Part shown: positions 1-13,600 of the stretch, in pieces
How positions within the stretch are numbered: the stretch's first letter is position 1
Layout of the letters: each line of letters starts with the position of its first letter
NCBI GenBank assembly: GCA_022266195.1
Contig: WHVY01000001.1
Location: 22,630,001-22,694,000, forward strand
Length of the DNA stretch: 64,000 nt
Direction: 5' to 3'
Source of the DNA: Tetranychus cinnabarinus
Taxonomy: Eukaryota; Arthropoda; Arachnida; Trombidiformes; Tetranychidae
Made by a program: the position numbers and the translations under genes
Notes under the pieces: model-generated
Told to the model about the DNA's origin: nothing
The model's input: the letters and a program-made list of their open reading frames with translations, nothing else
Database searches by the model: none

Positions 1-3000
1 ATCCCAATGCATTCAATATGAATTCAAAGCTTCAATTGAAATACCATTAAACTTCCCAATGCATTCAATATGAATTCAAAGTACCAATTGAAATAACATT
101 GACGATGTCAATGCATCCAATATGAATTCAAAGTACCAATTGAAATAACATTGACGATCCCAATGCATTCAATATGAATTCAAAGCTCCAATTGAAATAA
201 CATTGACGATCTCAATGCATTCAATATGAATTCAAAGCTCTAATTGAAATAACATTGACGATCCCAAAGCATTCAATATAAATTTAAAGCTCCAATTAAA
301 ATAAGATTGACGATCCCAATTCGGTTATTAAATTCAAAGCTCCAATTTGAATAACATTGACGATCCCAATGCAATCAATATGAATTCAAAGCTCCTGTTG
401 AAATAACATTGACGATCCCAATTCGGTTATCAAATGCAAAGCTTCAATTGAAATAACATTGACGATCCCAATGCAATCAATATGAATTCAAAGCTCCAAT
501 TTGCTTAACATTGACGATCCCAATGCAATCAATATGAATTCAAAGCTCCAATTGAAATACCATTAAACTTTCCAATGCATTCAATATGAATTCAAAGTAC
601 CAATTGAAATAACATTGAAGATCCCAATTCGGTTATTAAATTCAAAGCTCCAATTGAAATAACACTGACGATCCCAATGCATTCAATATGAATTCAAAGC
701 TTCAATTGAAATACCATTAAACTTCCCAATGCATTCAATATGAATGCAAAGTACCAATTGAAATAACATTGACGATGTCAATGCATCCAATATGAATTCA
801 AAGTACCAATTGAAATAACATTGACGATCCCAATGCATTCAATATGAATTCAAAGCTCCAATTGAAATAACATTGACGATCTCAATGCATTCAATATGAA
901 TTCAAAGCTCTAATTGAAATAACATTGACGATCCCAAAGCATTCAATATAAATTTAAAGCTCCAATTAAAATAAGATTGACGATCCCAATTCGGTTATTA
1001 AATTCAAAGCTCCAATTTGAATAACATTGACGATCCCAATGCAATCAATATGAATTCAAAGCGTCTGTTGAAATAACATTGACGATCCCAATTCGGTTAT
1101 CAAATGCAAAGCTTCAATTGAAATAACATTGACGATCCCAATGCAATCAATATGAATTCAAAGCTCCAATTTGAATAACATTGACGATCCCAATGCAATC
1201 AATATGAATTCAAAGTACCAATTGAAATAACATTGACGATGTCAATGCATCCAATATGAATTCAAAGTACCAATTGAAATAACATTGACGATCCCAATGC
1301 ATTCAATATGAATTCAAAGCTCCAATTGAAATAACATTGACGATCTCAATGCATTCAATATGAATTCAAAGCTCTAATTGAAATAACATTGACGATCCCA
1401 AAGCATTCAATATAAATTTAAAGCTTCAATTGAAATACCATTAAACTTCCCAATGCATTCAATATGAATTCAAAGTACCAATTGAAATACCATTAAACTT
1501 CCCAATGCATTCAATATGAATTCAAAGTACCAATTGAAATAACATTGACGATCCCAATGCATTCAATATGAATTCAAAGCTCCAATTGAAATAACATTGA
1601 CGATCTCAATGCATTCAATATGAATTCAAAGCTCTAATTGAAATAACATTGACGATCCCAAAGCATTCAATATAAATTTAAAGCTCCAATTAAAATAAGA
1701 TTGACGATCCCAATTCGGTTATTAAATTCAAAGCTCCAATTTGAATAACATTGACGATCCCAATGCAATCAATATGAATTCAAAGCTCCCATTGAAATAA
1801 CATTGACGATCCCAATTCGGTTATCAAATGCAAAGCTTCAATTGAAATAACATTGACGATCCCAATGCGGTTATTAAATTCAAAGCTCCAATTGAAATAA
1901 CATTGACGATCCCAATGCATTCAATATGAATTCAAAGTACCAATTGAAATAACATTGACGATCCCAATGCAATCAATATGAATTCAAAGCTTCAATTTGA
2001 ATAACATTGACGATCCCAATGCAATCAATATGAATTCAAAGCTCCAATTGAAATACCATTAAACTTCCCAATGCATTCAATATGAATTCAAAGTACCAAT
2101 TGAAATAACAATGACGATCTCAATGCATTCAATATGAATTCAAAGCTCTAATTGAAATAACATTGACGATCCCAAAGCATTCAATATAAATTTAAAGCTC
2201 CAATTAAAATAAGATTGACGATCCCAATTCGGTTATTAAATTCAAAGCTCCAATTTGAATAACATTGACGATCCCAATGCAATCAATATGAATTCAAAGC
2301 TCCCATTGAAATAACATTGACGATCCCAATTCGGTTATCAAATGCAAAGCTTCAATTGAAATAACATTGACGATCCCAATGCGGTTATTAAATTCAAAGC
2401 TCCAATTGAAATAACATTGACGATCCCAATGCATTCAATATGAATTCAAAGTACCAATTGAAATAACATTGACGATCCCAATGCAATCAATATGAATTCA
2501 AAGCTTCAATTTGAATAACATTGACGATCCCAATGCAATCAATATGAATTCAAAGCTCCAATTGAAATACCATTAAACTTCCCAATGCATTCAATATGAA
2601 TTCAAAGTACCAATTGAAATAACAATGACGATCCCAATGCATTCAATATGAATTCAAAGTACCAATTGAAATACCATTAAACTTCCCAATGCATTCAATA
2701 TGAATTCAAAGTACCAATTGAAATAACATTGACGATCCCAATGCATTCAATATGAATTCAAAGCTCTAATTGAAATAACATTGACGATCCCAAAGCATTC
2801 AATATAAATTTAAAGCTCCAATTAAAATAAGATTGACGATCCCAATTCGGTTATTAAATTCAAAGCTCCAATTTGAATAACATCGACGATCCCAATGCAA
2901 TCAATATGAATTCAAAGCTCCAATTGAAATAACATTGACGATCCCAATTCGGTTATCAAATGCAAAGCTTCAATTGAAATAACATTGACGATCCCAATGC

Positions 3001-6000
3001 AATCAATATGAATTCAAAGCTCCAATTGAAATACCATTAAACTTCCCAATGCATTCAATATGAATTCAAAGTACCAATTGAAATAACATTGACGATCTCA
3101 ATGCATTCAATATGAATTCAAAGTACCAATTGAAATAACATTGACGATCCCAATGCGGTAATTGAATTCAAAGCTCCAATTGAAATAACATTGACGATCT
3201 CAATGCATTCAATATGAATTCAAAGCTCTAATTGAAATAACATTGACGATCCCAAAGCATTCAATATAAATTTAAAGCTTCAATTGAAATACCATTAAAC
3301 TTCCCAATGCATTCAATATGAATTCAAAGTACCAATTGAAATAACATTGACGATCCCAATGCATTCAATATGAATTCAAAGTACCAATTGAAATAACATT
3401 GACGATCCCAATGCATTCAATATGAATTCAAAGCTCCAATTGAAATAACATTGACGATCGCAATGCATTCAATATGAATTCAAAGCTCTAATTGAAATAA
3501 CATTGACGATCCCAAAGCATTCAATATAAATTTAAAGCTTCAATTGAAATACCATTAAACTTCCCAATGCATTCAATATGAATTCAAAGTACCAATTGAA
3601 ATAACATTGACGATCCCAATGCGGTAATTGAATTCAAAGTTCCAATTGAAATAACATTGACGATCCCAATGCATTCAATATGAATTCAAAGCTCCAATTG
3701 AAATAACATTGACGATCTCAATGCATTCAATATGAATTCAAAGCTCTAATTGAAATAACATTGACGATCCCAAAGCATTCAATATAAATTTAAAGCTCCA
3801 ATTAAAATAAGATTGACGATCCCAATTCGGTTATTAAATTCAAAGCTCCAATTTGAATAACATTGACGATCCCAATGCAATCAATATGAATTCAAAGCTC
3901 CAATTGAAATAACATTGACGATCCCAATTCGGTTATCAAATGCAAAGCTTCAATTGAAATAACATTGACGATCCCAATGCGGTTATTAAATTCAAAGCTC
4001 CAATTGAAATAACATTGACGATCCCAATGCATTCAATATGAATTCAAAGTACCAATTGAAATAACATTGACGATCCCAATGCAATCAATATGAATTCAAA
4101 GCTTCAATTTGAATAACATTGACGATCCCAATGCAATCAATATGAATTCAAAGCTCCAATTGAAATACCATTAAACTTCCCAATGCATTCAATATGAATT
4201 CAAAGTACCAATTGAAATAACATTGACGATCTCAATGCATTCAATATGAATTCAAAGCTCCAATTGAAATAACACTGACGATCCCAATGCATTCAATATG
4301 AATTCAAAGCTTCAATTGAAATACCATTAAACTTCCCAATGCATTCAATTTGAATTCAAAGTACCAATTGAAATAACATTGACGATCCCAATGCATTCAA
4401 TATGAATTCAAAGTACCAATTGAAATAACATTGACGATCCCAATGCATTCAATATGAATTCAAAGTACCAATTGAAATAACATTGACGATCCCAATGCAT
4501 TCAATATGAATTCAAAGCTTCAATTTGAATAACATTGACGATCTCAATGCATTCAATATGAATTCAAAGCTCTAATTGAAATAACATTGACGATCCCAAA
4601 GCATTCAATATAAATTTAAAGCTCCAATTAAAATAAGATTGACGATCCCAATTCGGTTATTAAATTCAAAGCTCCAATTTGAATAACATCGACGATCCCA
4701 ATTCGGTTATCAAATGCAAAGCTTCGATTGAAATAACATTGACGATCCCAATGCAATCAATATGAATTCAAAGCTCCAATTGAAATAACATTGACGATCC
4801 CAATTCGGTTATCAAATGCAAAGCTTCGATTGAAATAACATTGACGATCCCAATGCAATCAATATGAATTCAAAGCTCCAATTTGAATAACATTGACGAT
4901 CCCAATGCAATCAATATGAATTCAAAGCTCCAATTGAAATACCATTAAACTTCCCAATGCATTCAATATGAATTCAAAGTACCAATTGAAATAACATTGA
5001 CGATCCCAATGCATTCAATATGAATTCAAAGTACCAATTGAAATAACATTGACGATCTCAATGCATTCAATATGAATTCAAAGCTCCAATTGAAATAACA
5101 TTGACGATCTCAATGCATTCAATATGAATTCAAAGCTCTAATTGAAATAACATTGACGATCCCAAAGCATTCAATATAAATTTAAAGCTCCAATTAAAAT
5201 AAGATTGACGATCCCAATTCGGTTATTAAATTCAAAGCTCCAATTTGAATAACATTGACGATCCCAATGCAATCAATATGAATTCAAAGCTCCAATTGAA
5301 ATAACATTGACGATCCCAATTCGGTTATCAAATGCAAAGCTTCAATTGAAATAACATTGACGATCCCAATGCGGTACTTAAATTCAAAGCTCCAATTGAA
5401 ATAACATTGACGATCCCAATGCATTCAATATGAATTCAAAGCTCCAATTGAAATAACATTGACGATCTCAATGCATTCAATATGAATTCAAAGCTCTAAT
5501 TGAAATAACATTGACGATCCCAAAGCATTCAATATAAATTTAAAGCTCCAATTAAAATAAGATTGACGATCCCAATTCGGTTATTAAATTCAAACCTCCA
5601 ATTTGAATAACATTGACGATCCCAATGCAATCAATATGAATTCAAAGCTCCAATTGAAATAACATTGACGATCCCAATTCGGTTATCAAATGCAAAGCTT
5701 CAATTGAAATAACATTGACGATCCCAATGCGGTTATTAAATTCAAAGCTCCAATTGAAATAACATTGACGATCCCAATGCATTCAATATGAATTCAAAGT
5801 ACCAATTGAAATAACATTGACGATCCCAATGCAATCAATATGAATTCAAAGCTTCAATTTGAATAACATTGACGATCCCAATGCAATCAATATGAATTCA
5901 AAGCTCCAATTGAAATACCATTAAACTTCCCAATGCATTCAATATGAATTCAAAGTACCAATTGAAATAACATTGACGATCTCAATGCATTCAATATGAA

Positions 6001-9000
6001 TTCAAAGCTCCAATTGAAATAACACTGACGATCCCAATGCATTCAATATGAATTCAAAGCTTCAATTGAAATACCATTAAACTTCCCAATGCATTCAATA
6101 TGAATTCAAAGTACCAATTGAAATAACATTGACGATCCCAATGCATTCAATATGAATTCAAAGTACCAATTGAAATAACATTGACGATCCCAATGCGGTA
6201 ATTGAATTCAAAGTTCCAATTGAAATAACATTGACGATCCCAATGCATTCAATATGAATTCAAAGCTCCAATTGAAATAACATTGACGATCTCAATGCAT
6301 TCAATATGAATTCAAAGCTCTAATTGAAATAACATTGACGATCCCAAAGCATTCAATATAATTTAAAGCTCCAATTAAAATAAGATTGACGATCCCAATT
6401 CGGTTATTAAATTCAAAGCTCCAATTTGAATAACATCGACGATCCCAATGCAATCAATATGAATTCAAAGCTCCAATTGAAATAACATTGACGATCCCAA
6501 TTCGGTTATCAAATGCAAAGCTTCAATTGAAATAACATTGACGATCCCAATGCAATCAATATGAATTCAAAGCTCCAATTTGAATAACATTGACGATCCC
6601 AATGCAATCAATATGAATTCAAAGCTCCAATTGAAATACCATTAACTTCCCAATGCATTCAATATGAATTCAAAGTACCAATTGAAATAACATTGACGAT
6701 CTCAATGCATTCAATATGAATTCAAAGTACCAATTGAAATAACATTGACGATCCCAATGCGGTAATTGAATTCAAAGCTCCAATTGAAATAACATTGACG
6801 ATCTCAATGCATTCAATATGAATTCAAAGCTCTAATTGAAATAACATTGACGATCTCAATGCATTCAATATGAATTCAAAGCTCCAATTGAAATAACACT
6901 GACGATCCCAATGCATTCAATATGAATTCAAAGCTTCAATTGAAATACCATTAAACTTCCCAATGCATTCAATATGAATTCAAAGTACCAATTGAAATAA
7001 CATTGACGATCCCAATGCATTCAATATGAATTCAAAGTACCAATTGAAATAACATTGACGATCCCAATGCGGTAATTGAATTCAAAGTTCCAATTGAAAT
7101 AACATTGACGATCCCAATGCATTCAATATGAATTCAAAGCTCCAATTGAAATAACATTGACGATCTCAATGCATTCAATATGAATTCAAAGCTCTAATTG
7201 AAATAACATTGACGATCCCAAAGCATTCAATATAAATTTAAAGCTCCAATTAAAATAAGATTGACGATCCCAATTCGGTTATTAAATTCAAAGCTCCAAT
7301 TTGAATAACATCGACGATCCCAATGCAATCAATATGAATTCAAAGCTCCAATTGAAATAACATTGACGATCCCAATTCGGTTATCAAATGCAAAGCTTCA
7401 ATTGAAATAACATTGACGATCCCAATGCAATCAATATGAATTCAAAGCTCCAATTTGAATAACATTGACGATCCCAATGCAATCAATATGAATTCAAAGC
7501 TCCAATTGAAATACCATTAAACTTCCCAATGCATTCAATATGAATTCAAAGTACCAATTGAAATAACATTGACGATCTCAATGCATTCAATATGAATTCA
7601 AAGTACCAATTGAAATAACATTGACGATCCCAATGCGGTAATTGAATTCAAAGCTCCAATTGAAATAACATTGACGATCTCAATGCATTCAATATGAATT
7701 CAAAGCTCTAATTGAAATAACATTGACGATCCCAAAGCATTCAATATAAATTTAAAGCTTCAATTGAAATACCATTAAACTTCCCAATGCATTCAATATG
7801 AATTCAAAGTACCAATTGAAATAACATTGACGATCTCAATGCATTCAATATGAATTCAAAGTACCAATTGAAATAACATTGACGATCCCAATGCGGTAAT
7901 TGAATTCAAAGCTCCAATTGAAATAACATTGACGATCTCAATGCATTCAATATGAATTCAAAGCTCTAATTGAAATAACATTGACGATCTCAATGCATTC
8001 AATATGAATTCAAAGCTCCAATTGAAATAACACTGACGATCCCAATGCATTCAATATGAATTCAAAGCTTCAATTGAAATACCATTAAACTTCCCAATGC
8101 ATTCAATATGAATTCAAAGTACCAATTGAAATAACATTGACGATCCCAATGCATTCAATATGAATTCAAAGTACCAATTGAAATAACATTGACGATCCCA
8201 ATGCGGTAATTGAATTCAAAGTTCCAATTGAAATAACATTGACGATCCCAATGCATTCAATATGAATTCAAAGCTCCAATTGAAATAACATTGACGATCT
8301 CAATGCATTCAATATGAATTCAAAGCTCTAATTGAAATAACATTGACGATCCCAAAGCATTCAATATAAATTTAAAGCTCCAATTAAAATAAGATTGACG
8401 ATCCCAATTCGGTTATTAAATTCAAAGCTCCAATTTGAATAACATCGACGATCCCAATGCAATCAATATGAATTCAAAGCTCCAATTGAAATAACATTGA
8501 CGATCCCAATTCGGTTATCAAATGCAAAGCTTCAATTGAAATAACATTGACGATCCCAATGCAATCAATATGAATTCAAAGCTCCAATTTGAATAACATT
8601 GACGATCCCAATGCAATCAATATGAATTCAAAGCTCCAATTGAAATACCATTAAACTTCCCAATGCATTCAATATGAATTCAAAGTACCAATTGAAATAA
8701 CATTGACGATCTCAATGCATTCAATATGAATTCAAAGTACCAATTGAAATAACATTGACGATCCCAATGCGGTAATTGAATTCAAAGCTCCAATTGAAAT
8801 AACATTGACGATCTCAATGCATTCAATATGAATTCAAAGCTCTAATTGAAATAACATTGACGATCCCAAAGCATTCAATATAAATTTAAAGCTTCAATTG
8901 AAATACCATTAAACTTCCCAATGCATTCAATATGAATTCAAAGTACCAATTGAAATAACATTGACGATGTCAATGCATCCAATATGAATTCAAAGTACCA

Positions 9001-10374
9001 ATTGAAATAACATTGACGATCCCAATGCATTCAATATGAATTCAAAGCTCCAATTGAAATAACATTGACGATCTCAATGCATTCAATATGAATTCAAAGC
9101 TCTAATTGAAATAACATTGACGATCCCAAAGCATTCAATATAAATTTAAAGCTCCAATTAAAATAAGATTGACGATCCCAATTCGGTTATTAAATTCAAA
9201 GCTCCAATTTGAATAACATTGACGATCCCAATGCAATCAATATGAATTCAAAGCTCCAATTGAAATAACATTGACGATCCCAATTCGGTTATCAAATGCA
9301 AAGCTTCAATTGAAATAACATTGACGATCCCAATGCGGTTATTAAATTCAAAGCTCCAATTGAAATAACATTGACGATCCCAATGCATTCAATATGAATT
9401 CAAAGTACCAATTGAAAAAACATTGACGATCCCAATGCAAACAATATGAATTCAAAGCTCCAATTGAAATACCATTAAACTTCCCAATGCATTCAATATG
9501 AATTCAAAGTACCAATTGAAATAACATTGACGATCCCAATGCATTCAATATGAATTCAAAGCTTCAATTGAAATACCATTAAACTTCCCAATGCATTCAA
9601 TATGAATTCAAAGTACCAATTGAAATAACATTGACGATCCCAATGCATTCAATATGAATTCAAAGTACCAATTGAAATAACATTGACGATCCCAATGCGG
9701 TAATTGAATTCAAAGTTCCAATTGAAATAGTATTGACGATCCCAATGCATTCAATATGAATTCAAAGCTCCAATTGAAATAACATTGACGATCTCAATGC
9801 ATTCAATATGAATTCAAAGCTCTAATTGAAATAACATTGACGATCCCAAAGCATTCAATATAAATTTAAAGCTCCAATTAAAATAAGATTGACGATCCCA
9901 ATTCGGTTATTAAATTCAAAGCTCCAATTTGAATAACATCGACGATCCCAATGCAATCAATATGAATTCAAAGCTCCAATTGAAATAACATTGACGATCC
10001 CAATTCGGTTATCAAATGCAAAGCTTCAATTGAAATAACATTGACGATCCCAATGCAATCAATATGAATTCAAAGCTCCAATTTGAATAACATTGACGAT
10101 CCCAATGCAATCAATATGAATTCAAAGCTCCAATTGAAATACCATTAAACTTCCCAATGCATTCAATATGAATTCAAAGTACCAATTGAAATAACATTGA
10201 CGATCTCAATGCATTCAATATGAATTCAAAGTACCAATTGAAATAACATTGACGATCCCAATGCGGTAATTGAATTCAAAGCTCCAATTGAAATAACATT
10301 GACGATCTCAATGCATTCAATATGAATTCAAAGCTCTAATTGAAATAACATTGACGATCCCAAAGCATTCAATA
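1..10374. repeat. Satellite DNA array, left part (about 50-52 bp monomers)
   Basis: Uninterrupted head-to-tail monomers of about 52 bp built on the core GAAATAACATTGACGATCCC followed by AATGCATTCAATATGAATTC and AAAGCTCC. Several monomer classes alternate: a 50-bp class with TTCGGTTATTAAATTC, a class with ACCATTAAACTTCCC, a class with AAAGCATTCAATATAAATTT, and a class with GCAATCAATATG. The classes recur in a fixed order, so the array has higher-order structure; for example the order starting at 1 returns at 671 (670 bp, fitting ten 52-bp and three 50-bp monomers). No open frame of note and no gene was seen. Such arrays typify centromeric or other heterochromatin; the location is inference. 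Confidence 0.97.
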
Positions 10375-10408
10375 CTAGGTCAGCCGTGAAGCGGCGTAGT
10401 CTGAGCGA
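10375..10408 (-). other. Helitron 3' terminus: CTAG end, hairpin and subterminal inverted repeat
   Basis: On the minus strand the element finishes with a GC-rich stem-loop (10383-10395) and then TGACCTAG. This stem-loop is the expected terminator of rolling-circle transposition. Immediately inside it, plus-strand bases 10397-10408 (TAGTCTGAGCGA) are identical to minus-strand bases 2-13 of the element's 5' end. The two ends therefore carry a 12-bp inverted repeat placed asymmetrically: terminal at one end, 22 bases in at the other. Confidence 0.8.
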
Positions 10409-10639
10409 GCGTGCAGAGAAATAAGGGGACTGTACTCTGAGGGTTTAAAAATTTGATTAGTCTGCATGCATAATGGCAATATAACATAAAATTCCGAATA
10501 AAAAATACAAAAGTATTTGTAAATTTGAATAATTTTTATTGATAATTACAAAAATTAAAACAAAATAACTTGACCATTTCAATATAGCAATTATTCAGAT
10601 TCAAACTAATTTTTAAAAAGTCATTTTGAATGACAATAA

Positions 10640-13600
10640 TCAAACAAACTTTCTGAGAAATTTACTCCTTGAAGGCATCATTTTACACTTCGAAATATTA
10701 TCAATCCTATTTTTCTCAAATGAATGAAGTAGCATCAAACCTTGCAATGTTTTCACTCGACTAAGTGCCACATAAGAAAGCCCTAACATCATTTCTTTAT
10801 CTCCAATATCTACTACTGCTTTATCAAGGGTAAGACCTTGAGACTTATGAGTCGTTATAGCATGTGCAACAATTAAAGGGAATTGAGTGCGTGTAAGTGA
10901 AATTTCACCATCTTTCCACTGTCTTTTAAGTGGAACAATTGGCACACATCTGTTGCTATAGTGTGGACCGTTGTAATTTTCAAATTCTACCATAACAACT
11001 ACCGGTAATGAAGGTGGTCTATCTCCTTCTTTGTATCTTATTTGACGAACCATGCCTAATGCCCCATTTACAAGACCAACTTCAGTCCACAAATTGGACC
11101 TCAACATTACTTTACAACCAACTGAAAGATATAATTCATTAGCTAGACCATGTACTTGATCTTCTTTAGCTCTTGCCCCCTGGGGTGCATTATGTATAGC
11201 TAAGATTCTAGCCACAGGATTACCTGTTTGTCTAAGGTGGTTTTCATTATGATTTTTAACCATATTTTTCTTTGGAAAAATGTTAATTGCTTCGTTGAAT
11301 GATCTAACAACATCAGGGTTCAAAATTGATGCCCTTCTAGACATCAATAGTGAATACGACGTATCTGAGATTCTACCCATTGCTATTTCATCTAATAATA
11401 CTCGAAAATCTCTTTGATCATCACCCGCTTGTCTGTGACATGTTGTAAGTAAAAAATAACGTTGAATAGAGTCAGCAATGAGTTTACCCATTGAACCCAG
11501 ACTATATTCTGACTCATCGTACCATGGGTAATCTTGCACTGGAGGCAATTGCTGCATATCTCCAAAAAAGTAGACTATGTAACCACCAAAAGGTTCATCA
11601 ACAGAACCTGAACCTTCTTGTAGCCTTATAGATATTTTTTCTAACAATCTAAGTCCTATCATAGACATCTCATCGAAAATTAGAACTTTGACGTTTTGCA
11701 TCTTAAGTTGAAACTTTCTCAAAGACTCGCCCTGAAGACGCTTGTGTTGTTTTTCAATGCCTATATTAAGATAGGAATGTATTGTTTTCCCATTTATGTT
11801 TATTGCAGCAACTCCTGTTGGAGCTAAAATGACCACCGAATCTTGTCCTACACCCAACTTAAACTCATTTGCGATTTGTTCGATAATGAAGCTTTTGCCA
11901 CTACCCGCTTTACCTTGAACCATTATGCGTTTCACTCTCAACCTTGCGTTTTGATTCAAACCTCTTATTTGTCTTCTGCAAAGCTGAATAATCTTCAACT
12001 GATCTGCAGAAAAGGATGTCACTCGATTCACAGAACGTGAAGCAGTGTGAAAATTTTGCTTCTCAGTTTCTAACCAGGAATCAATTGCGTTTTTCTCAGC
12101 CTCAGAAACAGAATTCTCTTCCCAGTTGAACTCTTCATCTATTTCCCTGGTACCTAAAGACCTAATTTCATGTTCAACTGGAGCTGCTCGAGAGATTGCT
12201 TGCGCTGGGTCTCGTTGTTCACGCAAAGGATCTATTGGAATTTCTTCTTCAAATAGATCATCTGGCAATGGGAAATCTATTCTCATATCAGGTGGGACTT
12301 CTGTTGGGAGATTTTCACATACACTTAACCATGGTGTATTTCCTGAAACATTCTCTATCAATGTTTCAGGGTTACCTCTCCATGGTAAAAAGGCAGTAGC
12401 GAGTAATTTGTGGTACTTCTCACTATCGTTAACAGTTGTTCCCAGTTTCAATCTTGGGAAAATACGAACAATGGCTCTTTTAGAGCGCATAGTATAAGCA
12501 CCTGACGAGTATCTGACTTCTCCTGCAAAATTATATAGAGAAAGTCCAGAAAAATTAGAAGGTCTATCGATATAACGTTGAATAATAGCCGCATTCTGAT
12601 TGTCAGAATGCAGTAAGTTTACCCAAGAATCATCTCTGATAACTAAATTTACGACTTGTCTTGATGAGTGGTAAAGTGGCCAGCTCATCATTAAATGGCA
12701 GCATTCTTGAGCTGAAAAATCTCTCTCAGCAGTTGAAGCAATCAAAAGTTTACTTATCAAAGATTTGGCCATGGTGGAATCAGCAGAGTTAGCGACTAAA
12801 TCTCTAAGTGTTCTCTTGTGCACTACAGAAGCTTGTTCACATTTAGTTGCGTATCTAGCAATATAATTGAGTACAGCTTCTTTTGAAGTGATGGGAGAAA
12901 AATCTGTATTTCCTCTCCATAATTGAGTAATAAATGGATTATATCGTGCCATCTTATCATCATTTCTTCTTGGCTGAAATTGCCAGTTTCCGTTTTCTTT
13001 CACAAGAAGGTTGTTATTACAAACAGGCTTAGGAAAGCCATAGCGACATTTCAACACTCCTGTTCGCTTTTCTTTCCTTAGGCAATGGCGTCCACAGCGC
13101 GTATGCCTCTGCAAACAATTCAAAAGATCATTGAGATCTGTTTCTTCAGACATTTTATTCGTAAATGTATATCTAGATGGGTGATTACTACCAGGCTGTG
13201 TTTGCGAATCGAAGTTCCATGCGGAACAGAAATTCGCAAACCACTGGGCAATTCTATCACGACTGCCTTCACTGATAACATCCAACTTGCTTACATCAGG
13301 TGCTCCATCAATCCACAGCACACCGTGGATATGAGGACTGCCCCTCCACTGCCATTCATATCTATACCATAGATCATTAACTGGGTAAATTTTTTTCAAC
13401 ACTTTATCAATAAATGTTTCAGCACGCCGCCTAAAAAACCATGAAGTTATCAATGGATTTTTATGCATAAGCTCAATCCTCTCTCTTTCAGGTAGAAGAT
13501 TTGAATCATTATCCGGAGATAAGAGTCTGAATAGATCAGGCCAGTGATAATCAGCAGCCGATAAAGTAAAGAAGATTGTAGGAGTACCTATTTGTTGTAC

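Noticed and set aside
1..10374. CRISPR-like array
   Set aside because: The roughly 52-bp repeats are contiguous monomers with no unique spacers, in a eukaryotic context; this is satellite DNA.
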